This document shows, piece by piece, positions 53,331 through 60,607 of a DNA stretch of 64,000 nucleotides. The number at the start of each line of letters is the position of its first letter. Position 1 is the first letter of the stretch. The stretch comes from Pseudomonas parakoreensis. Lineage in GTDB: Bacteria; Pseudomonadota; Gammaproteobacteria; Pseudomonadales; Pseudomonadaceae. The notes under the pieces are model-generated. The model did no database searches, was not told the DNA's origin, and saw only the letters and a list, made by a program, of their open reading frames with translations. The DNA is taken from the NCBI RefSeq assembly GCF_021602155.1, contig NZ_BQHY01000002.1, positions 458,917 through 522,916 of the forward strand, written 5' to 3'. The position numbers were made by a program, and so were the translations under genes.

Positions 53331-55707
53331 GTGTACTCCCTTCAATCGGCACCGCTTTGATCGTCGCGCGAGGTCCCGAAGCCGGAACCGGACTCGGCAC
53401 TCCCTGCGCCGCCGTCGGCAACTGCGGCGCCTGCATGTCCGGCATTGCCCAGCTGCGCTCCGGTTGCAGGCCGCCCTGGGCGCGGCGCATGAAGTCGTAG
53501 CGGTTGAGGGTGATGCTGCGCCCCGCTTCGCTGTCGCGGATGATGTACGGGCGCAGGAACACCATCAGGTTGGTCTTGCTGATCGCCCGGCGCTCGTTGC
53601 GAAACAGCGCGCCGATTCCCGGCAAGGTGCCCAGCCATGGCACCGCTTCGTTGCTCTGGCTGTAGCCGTCCTGCAGCAAGCCGCCGAGGACCATGATCTG
53701 ACCGTCGTCGAGCAGGATGCTGGTGTCGATTGCGCGCTTGTTGGTGACGATCCCCGCCGCTCGCGCGCTGACCGAAGCACGTTCGTCGATGCTGCTGACT
53801 TCCTGATAGATATCGAGCTTGACCGTGCCGCCCTCGGAAATCTGCGGCCGCACGTTGAGCTTCAAGCCCACCTCCTCACGGGTCACGGTCTGGAACGGAT
53901 TGTTGCTGGTGCCACCGCCGCCAGTCACGTAGCTACCGCTGACAAACGGAATGGTCTGGCCGACAAAAATGCTCGCCGCCTCGTTATCGAGGGTCAGCAG
54001 ATTCGGCGTCGACAACACGTTGGTGCCGCCCTTGCTCTTCAGCGCCCGGGCCAGCACTTTCAGGTCGAGAATCTTGCCAATGCCGGGGATGTCGACGGTG
54101 CCGTTGACATAACCGAGGTTCAAACCCTGCGGCAGCACATCGAGACTGGTCTTGCCGTTGAGGTTGATCCCCGAACCGCCAAGATTCGCTCCGCCGATCA
54201 CGCCTTTACCGCCGAGATTGCCGGTCTGCCATTGCACGCCGAATTCGCTGGCATCGTCCTCGCCGACCTCAACGATCAGGCTCTCGATCACCACTTGCGC
54301 GCGGCGCTGGTCGAGCAAATCGATGACCTCGCGCAGGTTGCGATACAACGGCTCCGGCGCGGAAATCAGCAAGGTATTGGTGGTGGCGTCAGCCTGAATC
54401 GTCACCCCGCCCGCGCTGAACGCAACGTTCTGTTCGCTGGCTTGATTGCCGCCGCTGCCGGTCGAACTGCTGCTCTGCGCATAACTGCCGCCGGTGCTGC
54501 CCGTGCTGGAAGTGGTCGAGGTGCTGCCGCTGGTTTGCGTGCCGCTCTGCGCACTCGATCCGCCATTGTTGTTGCCATTGCTGCCCATGGCGCTGAGCAC
54601 CGAGCGCGCACTGTCGCTGGTGCCGCTGTCGCTTTCGCCAGTCAGCAGGCCGCGCAAGGCCTGCGCCAGTTTCGCCGCTTGCGCGTTACGCAAATAAACC
54701 ACGTGCAGGTTGCTCGGATTGCTCTGCGCGTTGTCGAGTTTGTAGATCAGATTGCGCGCCAGCTCGGTGCGCTCGGGGCTGCCGGCGCGGATGATGATGG
54801 TGTTGGAACGCGGATCGCCGATCACCGCGATTTTCTGTGTCGGGTCGTTGCCCGGCGCGTCAAGCAGATCGGCGACCATCGGCGCAATGTCGGCGGCGAT
54901 GCCGTTCTGGATCTGCACCACGTCGGTGTCGATCGCGCTCGGGGTGTCGATGGTCTGGATCAACTGGGCGACGCGGGTCAGGTTCTCGGCGTAATCGGTG
55001 ACGACGATGGTGTTGTTGCCGGGGTAGGCATTGATCGGGTTGTTCGGCGAGACGATCGGGCGCAACACCGGAATCAGGTTCACCGCGTTTTCGTATTGCA
55101 GGCGAAAGGTACGCGTCAGCATGCCGTTGCCAGCGGGTTTGTCCGGGCTGTAGATCGGCCCGCCGAGCAGTTTCGCGTCGGCTTCCGGCACCACCTGGGC
55201 GACGCCGCCGACATCGACCACGCTGAAACCCTGCATGCGCAACGCCGCCAGCAACATGTCATAAGCCTGGCGTGCCGGCACCTGACCTTCCGAGACCAGC
55301 GTCAGGCTGCCCTTGACCCGAGGGTCGACCAGAAACTGCTGGCCGGTGGAACGCGACAACGCGCGCACCACAGCCTGAATATCGGCATCGACAAAATTCA
55401 GCGTCACCGGCTGATCGCCCAGCGGATTGCTCGGCAGTGTGCTGCCGCGTGGGGCGCCGCCACTGCGTGCGCGTTCGGTGATGTTGTGCATCTGCCGTGG
55501 TTGCGGCGCGGTTTGTACCTGGGCGCGTTGCCGATCAAGCAGCGCATCGCCGCTGCGCTGGGTGTTGGCCAATGGGCGGCCGAGTTCGCTGTCCACCAGC
55601 AACGGCGGCTGGTTCGGCGGCGTGGTGGTGGTGTTGCTGCACGCGCTCAACGCCATCAGCAGCATCGGCAACGCCATGCGCGCCGGTTTGGATCCTGACC
55701 CCTTCAT
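53323..55707 (-). CDS. gspD: Type II secretion secretin GspD, lipoprotein form (HxcQ-like)
   Basis: A 794-residue outer-membrane secretin. The signal peptide MKGSGSKPARMALPMLLMALSAC ends in a lipobox (ALSAC), so the protein is a lipoprotein. N0-N1-N2-N3 domains follow (QPVTLNFVDADIQAVVRALSRSTGQQFLVDPRVKG; TRTFRLQYENAVNLIPVLRPIVSP; NLHVVYLRNAQAAKLAQALRGLL), with a Ser/Gly/Thr-rich linker near 375-425, and the secretin core VPWLGTLPGIGALFRNERRAISKTNLMVFLRPYIIRD. In P. aeruginosa the lipidated secretin HxcQ pilots itself to the outer membrane without a pilotin; the same is expected here because no pilotin gene is seen. The start overlaps gspM (ATGA). Confidence 0.95.
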   Translation of the reverse strand: MKGSGSKPARMALPMLLMALSACSNTTTTPPNQPPLLVDSELGRPLANTQRSGDALLDRQRAQVQTAPQPRQMHNITERARSGGAPRGSTLPSNPLGDQPVTLNFVDADIQAVVRALSRSTGQQFLVDPRVKGSLTLVSEGQVPARQAYDMLLAALRMQGFSVVDVGGVAQVVPEADAKLLGGPIYSPDKPAGNGMLTRTFRLQYENAVNLIPVLRPIVSPNNPINAYPGNNTIVVTDYAENLTRVAQLIQTIDTPSAIDTDVVQIQNGIAADIAPMVADLLDAPGNDPTQKIAVIGDPRSNTIIIRAGSPERTELARNLIYKLDNAQSNPSNLHVVYLRNAQAAKLAQALRGLLTGESDSGTSDSARSVLSAMGSNGNNNGGSSAQSGTQTSGSTSTTSSTGSTGGSYAQSSSSTGSGGNQASEQNVAFSAGGVTIQADATTNTLLISAPEPLYRNLREVIDLLDQRRAQVVIESLIVEVGEDDASEFGVQWQTGNLGGKGVIGGANLGGSGINLNGKTSLDVLPQGLNLGYVNGTVDIPGIGKILDLKVLARALKSKGGTNVLSTPNLLTLDNEAASIFVGQTIPFVSGSYVTGGGGTSNNPFQTVTREEVGLKLNVRPQISEGGTVKLDIYQEVSSIDERASVSARAAGIVTNKRAIDTSILLDDGQIMVLGGLLQDGYSQSNEAVPWLGTLPGIGALFRNERRAISKTNLMVFLRPYIIRDSEAGRSITLNRYDFMRRAQGGLQPERSWAMPDMQAPQLPTAAQGVPSPVPASGPRATIKAVPIEGSTRF

Positions 55708-56252
55708 GAAGCTTCCTTAGCGCCCAGCGCCTGATCCATGCGAACGGTGCCTGACAATGTGCCGGCAGTGACTTCGGTCGAAGCGTTGTCGGCGCGTTGC
55801 AGACGGGCCTCGACCACTTGCAGAGAAAGTTGCGCCGGGGTGCTCAGCAGCCAGTCGAGCACCGCGTCGGCCGGTGCCGCGTCGAACGTCAGTTGCCACG
55901 CACCGGCCTCTCCGGCCTGCAATTGAAAGTGTCCGGCCAGGCCGCTGGCCTGCAGCGTCTGCTCAAGAGACTGCGCAAGACTTTGCCCGTCCGGGCGCAC
56001 GCTGACTTCGCGCAACAGCACTTCAAGGGCTTCGGTCTGCGCACGCAACTTCGGCGTTTCGCTTTGCCAGTAAGTGATTTTTTTCAGCGGCGGCTGAATC
56101 AGTGCGACCCACACCAACAGCGCCAGCAGCATCGCCGCCATGCCGCCGACCATGCGCTTTTCGCGCAGGGCCAACGCTTGCCAGCGCGCCTGAAGCTGCG
56201 CGCTGAAACGCTGCCAACGGGCGCGATAGACAAACAGCATCGCCTTATTCAT
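55704..56252 (-). CDS. gspM: Type II secretion protein GspM
   Basis: A 181-residue inner-membrane protein: cytoplasmic start MNKAMLFVYRARWQRFSAQLQARWQALALREKRMV, one membrane segment GGMAAMLLALLVWVALI, a periplasmic coiled coil (LKKITYWQSETPKLRAQTEALEVLL) and a ferredoxin-like C-terminal domain. It stabilises GspL in the inner-membrane platform. The longest frame starts 46 codons earlier inside gspL and without family features; at 56252 the overlap with the gspL stop is only eight bases. HxcZ is the presumed counterpart. Confidence 0.88.
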   Translation of the reverse strand: MNKAMLFVYRARWQRFSAQLQARWQALALREKRMVGGMAAMLLALLVWVALIQPPLKKITYWQSETPKLRAQTEALEVLLREVSVRPDGQSLAQSLEQTLQASGLAGHFQLQAGEAGAWQLTFDAAPADAVLDWLLSTPAQLSLQVVEARLQRADNASTEVTAGTLSGTVRMDQALGAKEAS

Positions 56253-57429
56253 CTTCTGCCCCGCTGTCGTCAGCGCTGTCGTCGGGGGTGGTGACTTCAT
56301 CGCTCGGGCGCAGCAGCCAGCCCTCATCGTCAGCCGTCGCACTGATCCCGATCTGGGCCAATGCGGCTTGCCAATCCTTGTCCTTGTCATTGGCGCTGCG
56401 CCGGGCGTCGGCCAGCAAACTCAACTGCAACGTGCCGTCGACAAACGTCAGGCGCTCGACCGTGCCGGCCATGAACGGCATGCCGCTGCCGGCCTGCAAC
56501 ACCAGCCGATTGAAGGGCTGCGCCGGATCCTCCGCCGCGCCCTTCTGCCGCGCCGCCAATTGCTGACGGGCCTGCTGCAGCGGATTGAGGATCACCGGCA
56601 ATTCGGGAAAAGCCTGCTTCACCCGCAGCGCCATCTGCGCCTTGAGCTGCTGGCCCTGACTGGCCTCACGGGCGGCATACAGGTTCAAGCCGATGACCCA
56701 CACCGCCACCGCCAAGGCGCACAGCCCCAGCGCCCGGCCCCAACCGCGATGCTCGCTGCGCTGCTGTTGCACCGCACCCTGCAGGCCCCAACCGGGCAAC
56801 GGCCCGGTCCAGCGCTGCGCCTCGGCCATCGGCAATTCTGCATCCGGCGGTGGCGTCGAACCGATCCAGTGCAACGGCGTGCCGCAGCTCAGCAGCCAGT
56901 CACCAATCTCGTCGTCGAACAGCGGCTGCACCCGCGCCACCTGCACGCTTCCGCGCAGCAACAAATGGCCGTCCTGCCGACAGGCCACCGTGCCCGGCAG
57001 CACCGGCAAGCTGTACGCCGCCGGGTACAAGCCGCGCAGATTCAGCCCGCCCTGCTTCAGCAGTTGCCCCAGATGCTGCAAACGCTGACGCGGCGCCCAG
57101 GCAATCTGCACCTGCCCCGCTTCATCCCGCGAACTGTGAGCGATGTGCATGTCATTGCAGTCACCGAGCATCAAGGCCTGCGCCGCGCATTGCACCGCCG
57201 CTGCGGTCTTGTTCGCCGGTAATGGCGGCAGGTCGATGCTCGCCAGCAGGCTGTCCGCCGGGTGCAGAAAAGCGCTGAGCGGTGGCTGCTTCGGTAACTG
57301 CCCCAGTTGGCTAAAGGTCTGGCGCTGCTCACGAATGACCTGCCCCTGCCGGTCCAGCCACGCGCAGTCCATTTCACTGTCGAGACTCAACTGCGCCAGT
57401 GGCGGCAAACTCACACGCAACTGGCTCAT
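56245..57429 (-). CDS. gspL: Type II secretion protein GspL
   Basis: A 394-residue bitopic protein. The cytoplasmic actin-like part (LDSEMDCAWLDRQGQVIREQR; SAFLHPADSLLASIDLPPLPANKTAAAVQCAAQALML) is that which recruits GspE; a membrane segment ALGLCALAVAVWVIGLNLYAAREA is near 235-255; the periplasmic ferredoxin-like region follows. The start overlaps gspK (ATGA). The product ends DEVTTPDDSADDSGAEDE, an unusually acidic tail. Counterpart: HxcY. Confidence 0.9.
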   Translation of the reverse strand: MSQLRVSLPPLAQLSLDSEMDCAWLDRQGQVIREQRQTFSQLGQLPKQPPLSAFLHPADSLLASIDLPPLPANKTAAAVQCAAQALMLGDCNDMHIAHSSRDEAGQVQIAWAPRQRLQHLGQLLKQGGLNLRGLYPAAYSLPVLPGTVACRQDGHLLLRGSVQVARVQPLFDDEIGDWLLSCGTPLHWIGSTPPPDAELPMAEAQRWTGPLPGWGLQGAVQQQRSEHRGWGRALGLCALAVAVWVIGLNLYAAREASQGQQLKAQMALRVKQAFPELPVILNPLQQARQQLAARQKGAAEDPAQPFNRLVLQAGSGMPFMAGTVERLTFVDGTLQLSLLADARRSANDKDKDWQAALAQIGISATADDEGWLLRPSDEVTTPDDSADDSGAEDE

Positions 57430-58379
57430 GCACCCACCCGCGACCAGATCACTTGCGGCAGACGTTCCTCGCTGCGGTGCAACAACGCATCGAGACTGAC
57501 CCGACGCTGCTCACGCCGCGCCTCGCCACGCAGGCGAAACCAGTCACTGGTGATGCCGACCTTGACGCTGGTCAGCTCCAGATTCGGCATGCGCAAGCGG
57601 TTGACGAAATCGCCACGGTTGATGAACCAGCGCCCGGCATCGCGCTCATTGATCAGCGCCTGCGCGCGCTCCAGCGACAACCCCGGCACATACGCGGCCA
57701 ACACCGGTGCAGTGGCGGTATTGCCATTGAGCCAGGTGGTTGCCGGAATAACCGTCAGGTACGGCGCCAGTTTGCCAATGACCGCGTCATTCACACCCTC
57801 GACGCTGCGCAAATCATCAACACTGCGCAGCATCGGCAACTTCGGATGCTGTGGCTTGCGCGACGCATTCGGCGACGTGGCGCGGCCACTGTCAAAGGCG
57901 TTTTTGCTCGTGGTGTTTTCGGCAATCTGCGGGTTCAACAGGTACGGATAAGAGCTGATCACCCGCTGACTGATGCGCTGACTCAACCCGGCGCTGATGC
58001 CGATCAACTCGCACAACCGCTGAAACGCCTGCACCTGCGCCTCATCGACACGCTCGTTGGCCACCAGATTGCGCAGGTTGAACTTGCCCTGCTCATCCTC
58101 CAGCCGCCCCTCGAAACCCTGCGCATTCAAGCGCTGCGCCCACGGCTGATCGAGCCGGGTCAGCGGATCACGCTGCCGCGCATCCCAAAGCAATTGCCGG
58201 CTGATCTCCAGCCCGCCGTGCAACAACCAGCGCCCCTGAACCCGCTGCTGATCCGCCTCCAGTGCGCGGGTCGAAACGCTCTGCCGGGTCAACATCCCCG
58301 CCGCAATCACCGCGACCACCGCCGCAATCAACAGCGCACTGATGATCGCCATCCCCTGCTGGTTCGATTGGCTGTTCAT
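57426..58379 (-). CDS. gspK: Type II secretion minor pseudopilin GspK
   Basis: A 317-residue large minor pseudopilin. The prepilin motif is NQQG-MAIISALLIAAVVAVIAAG, with cleavage after G; as usual for GspK the fifth position of the mature protein is not the Glu found in other pseudopilins. The large alpha-domain (two helix-hairpin-helix repeats: RSVEGVNDAVIGKLAPYLTVIP and AAYVPGLSLERAQALINERDAGRW) caps the pseudopilus tip. It lies eight bases after gspG and overlaps gspL. GspK normally forms a tip with GspI and GspJ, but no gspJ is visible here. Confidence 0.93.
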   Translation of the reverse strand: MNSQSNQQGMAIISALLIAAVVAVIAAGMLTRQSVSTRALEADQQRVQGRWLLHGGLEISRQLLWDARQRDPLTRLDQPWAQRLNAQGFEGRLEDEQGKFNLRNLVANERVDEAQVQAFQRLCELIGISAGLSQRISQRVISSYPYLLNPQIAENTTSKNAFDSGRATSPNASRKPQHPKLPMLRSVDDLRSVEGVNDAVIGKLAPYLTVIPATTWLNGNTATAPVLAAYVPGLSLERAQALINERDAGRWFINRGDFVNRLRMPNLELTSVKVGITSDWFRLRGEARREQRRVSLDALLHRSEERLPQVIWSRVGA

Positions 58380-58387
58380 CGCCGGCC

Positions 58388-58846
58388 TTACAGCTGCCAG
58401 GAACCGATGTCGGCATTCACGCCGTCGCCGTCAGGCTGACCGTCGGCACCGAGGGAAAAGATATCGATCTCGCCATTCGCGCCGGGGTTGAGGTATTGAT
58501 AAGGACGACCCCACGGGTCATTCGGCAGACGCTCCAGGTACGAACGCCAATTGCTGTTCTTCGCATCCGCCGGCCGCTCCACCAGCACTTTCAAACCCTG
58601 AGTCATGCTCGGGTAAGTGCCGTGATCGAGCCGATACAACTTCAGCGCCTGCATCAAACCGCCAATATCCTGCTTCGCCGCCGTGGCCCGCGCCTGATCC
58701 GGCCGATCGAGCACTTTGGGCACCACCATCGCCGCCAGAATCCCGAGAATCACCACCACCACCATGATCTCGATCAGGGTAAAACCCTGCTGCCCACGGG
58801 GCACCCGGCTCGGTCGGTTGGGCTGTTTGAACTGCGCGATATCCAT
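58388..58846 (-). CDS. gspG: Type II secretion major pseudopilin GspG
   Basis: A 152-residue major pseudopilin. The prepilin peptidase site is GQQG-FTLIEIMVVVVILGILAAMVVPKVL with the conserved Phe+1 and Glu+5. The C-terminal part contains the calcium-binding loop DPWGRPYQYLNPGANGEIDIFSLGADGQPDGDGVNADIGSW. The N-terminal leader (about 20 residues) is somewhat long. It is divergent from gspI with 148 bases in between, the likely promoter region of both. Counterpart: HxcT. Confidence 0.97.
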   Translation of the reverse strand: MDIAQFKQPNRPSRVPRGQQGFTLIEIMVVVVILGILAAMVVPKVLDRPDQARATAAKQDIGGLMQALKLYRLDHGTYPSMTQGLKVLVERPADAKNSNWRSYLERLPNDPWGRPYQYLNPGANGEIDIFSLGADGQPDGDGVNADIGSWQL

Positions 58847-58994
58847 CTCGACATTCCCTTGGCTTGATTCGATTCGACGCGCAGTGTTGCAAGAAGATAT
58901 GTCAGGGATGTTGAAAATCCTCGGGAGTTTTCGTCGTCAAGCCGTCAAGGACGCGGGTTAGGGTCGAGGGCTGTGTTTTGGTTTTGGGCCTTAT

Positions 58995-59369
58995 ATGCGC
59001 GCGTGTTCCCGAGAAGCGGGTTTCACCTTGATTGAAGTGCTGGTGGCGCTGGCGATCATTGCCGTGGCGATGTCGGCGGCTGTGCGCGTGGCCGGGCTGA
59101 TGACCCAAAGCAGCGGAGTTCTGCGGGATCGCTCAATTGCAATGATTGCGGCGCAAACCCGCATGGCAGAGCTGCAACTGGAAGGTCGATTGCCGACCGG
59201 TGTGAAAGCTGTTGATTGTGATCAGGGACGATTGTCGTTGCGGTGTGAGCAAGTAATCGCAGCGGCTGAAAATGGCCGACTACTCAAAATCGCCATCCAA
59301 GTCTTCGACCGCAACCAGGACGCCCCGCCCCTAGCCCGCCTGGAAACCCTACTGAATCGCCCCCTGTAG
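58995..59369 (+). CDS. gspI: Type II secretion minor pseudopilin GspI
   Basis: A 124-residue minor pseudopilin on the opposite strand from the other secretion genes. The prepilin site is REAG-FTLIEVLVALAIIAVAMSAAVRVAG, with Glu+5. The rest matches the GspI core (MIAAQTRMAELQLEGRLPTGV; IAIQVFDRNQDAPPLARLETLL). It stands alone: the genes normally found beside it (H, J) are not present in the following 200 bases, which contain a REP pair. Confidence 0.9.
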   Translation: MRACSREAGFTLIEVLVALAIIAVAMSAAVRVAGLMTQSSGVLRDRSIAMIAAQTRMAELQLEGRLPTGVKAVDCDQGRLSLRCEQVIAAAENGRLLKIAIQVFDRNQDAPPLARLETLLNRPL

Positions 59370-59535
59370 GAGCTGCCGAAGGCTGCGATCTTTTGATCTT
59401 GTTTTTTAAAATCAAAAGATCACCTTCCGGCAGCTCTTACACAAACATCTCAGGCAACAAAACAACGCATGCCCCACACGACATCCGCAATCAGCCTGAA
59501 ACCCTGTGGGAGCGAGCCTGCTCGCGAAGGCGCCA
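59364..59535. repeat. REP elements between gspI and the DUF6124-type gene
   Basis: An imperfect inverted pair (GTAGGAGCTGCCGAAGGCTG and its shortened partner) immediately after gspI, then a single GTGGGAGCGAGCCTGCTCGC element at about 59502-59530. The spacer TTTTAAAATC is AT-rich as in the other pairs. Confidence 0.82.
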
Positions 59536-59578
59536 GAACCGACACCTAATCAACCAGCAGGCACGCCCAGCACAATCA

Positions 59579-59935
59579 TCACCCCTGCAACTGCAAATTA
59601 TCCAACGCCCGATTCACCGCCAACTCCCCGAGCATAATCAACTGCGCAATCCCCAACAGCGCCCGACGCTGCGACACCGGCACCAGGCTGGCAATGTTCT
59701 GCGCGATATTTTTGGCCGAAGCAAGCGTCTCACTGGCATCCACCAGCAGCTCTTCGGTTTTGTTGTCCGCCGTCACGGCATACATCCCACGGGTTTTACG
59801 CGGCGGCGTGGACCCGGGCGCACAGAGGTAATGATCGAGCGCACGGTCGGCGGCTTCGTGGAGTTTTTTGGAATCGATGGATTCGTAGGGGGAAACCGAG
59901 GCGGTTTCGGGTGGGTTGGGAGTTGGTTTGATCAT
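59579..59935 (-). CDS. DUF6124-type small protein
   Basis: A 118-residue protein with the Pseudomonas-typical start MIKPTPNPPETASVSPYESID followed by a helix pair (KLHEAADRALDHYL; TEELLVDASETLASAKNIAQNIASLVPVSQRRALLGIAQLIMLGELAVNRALDNL). No signal peptide, no known catalytic motif. Such genes occur in several copies per genome in fluorescent pseudomonads, and are often preceded by a structured leader; this one has it (see the RNA feature at 59974). GGAG lies nine bases before the ATG. Function unknown; I assign the family from memory of its N-terminal motif. Confidence 0.7.
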   Translation of the reverse strand: MIKPTPNPPETASVSPYESIDSKKLHEAADRALDHYLCAPGSTPPRKTRGMYAVTADNKTEELLVDASETLASAKNIAQNIASLVPVSQRRALLGIAQLIMLGELAVNRALDNLQLQG

Positions 59936-59973
59936 GAGTGAATCTCCAAATCATAGAAAAGGAGCCATCATCT

Positions 59974-60150
59974 TTCGCTACCAAACGAAGGGGTGGTGGC
60001 CATACGAAGGTTGGTAGACCGGTGACTTGGAAAACCGGCGCGCCCGAAGACGCCCTGCGCATGGCCACCATAAATACACAGCCCCAAAAGGGGCCTGTAT
60101 AGGGTGACGCTATGCGCCAAGTCTAAGCCGGGCTACCAAACCCGATCGCT
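59974..60150 (-). ncRNA. Highly structured leader, C4-antisense-like RNA
   Basis: On the minus strand, downstream of a sigma70-type promoter, the leader of the DUF6124-type gene contains: two hairpins with the same loop TTTGGTAG, one CGGG-loop-CCCG (60129-60144) and one TTCG-loop-CGAA (59974-59989, close to the start of the gene), a strong GCCCC-AAAA-GGGGC hairpin (60081-60094), and a long closing stem (plus strand 59994-60003 with 60061-60070, TGGTGGCCAT/ATGGCCACCA) around two inner hairpins (CCGGT...ACCGG and a GCGTCTTCGGGCGC one). The single-stranded CTACCAA between them is complementary to both loops. This arrangement resembles C4 antisense RNAs of phages P1/P7, where an RNA cut from the leader pairs with the downstream ribosome-binding region. 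Confidence 0.5.
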
Positions 60151-60171
60151 GATTTCGTCAGCGACCGGACC

Positions 60172-60200
60172 ACAATAGAATCCGACACAAAAGCGCACAA
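60172..60200 (-). promoter_or_regulatory. Candidate sigma70 promoter of the structured leader
   Basis: On the minus strand, TTGTGC (60200-60195) and TATTGT (60177-60172) are 17 bases apart. Transcription would begin near 60165, just before the first hairpin of the leader. An inverted repeat AGAATCCG...CGGATTCT overlaps the region between and before the boxes and could be an operator. Confidence 0.5.
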
Positions 60201-60546
60201 GCCGGCGGATTCTGGCGTAGCTGTAGGCAAAGGCGCAAGGATGTGTAGCCTGGGAGAGTGTTTGGAAATGTCTTTTTAAACGTTGGCGTTTATCGGGAAA
60301 TCCCTTTCTATCAAGTTTCCCTGAATAGATCCGTCCCCTTATCCTCTACTAATCCTACCAGAGGAAAGAAATCACTGAGGTTACCAGCCGTAACTGCCAA
60401 TCTCTGACGAATAAACAGTTCTGTTTTTGGGCACATCGCCTTCATTACACGAGACCTACTGCTGATTACCTTTCGAATTTCAATCATTTCCAGCACTGGT
60501 GCCGACCAGAAGCGAGTTTCCAACGGCTTTCGACCAAGCTACTGTT
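60201..60546. other. Island junction without a convincing gene
   Basis: From about 60250 the sequence becomes visibly AT-rich. A 70-codon open frame on the minus strand (60311-60523, TTG start) has no ribosome-binding site and no recognised family; it could be a gene remnant. No attachment-site repeat or tRNA end was found. Confidence 0.5.
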
Positions 60547-60574
60547 TTGACATCAGTTAAAATTAGACTAGGGT
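60547..60574 (+). promoter_or_regulatory. Candidate promoter of the ATPase gene
   Basis: A perfect -35 box TTGACA (60547-60552), 16 bases, then TAGGGT (60569-60574). The ATPase start follows 33 bases later with GGAAG as ribosome-binding site. Confidence 0.55.
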
Positions 60575-60607
60575 GATGAATAAACAAGCAACGCGGAAGA
60601 TTTACTA

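Noticed and set aside
53317-55698. 793-codon plus-strand open frame opposite gspD
   Set aside because: Mirror of the secretin gene; no recognisable domain.
60311-60523. 70-codon minus-strand frame at the island edge
   Set aside because: TTG start without ribosome-binding site and no recognised family; may be a remnant, not supported as a gene.
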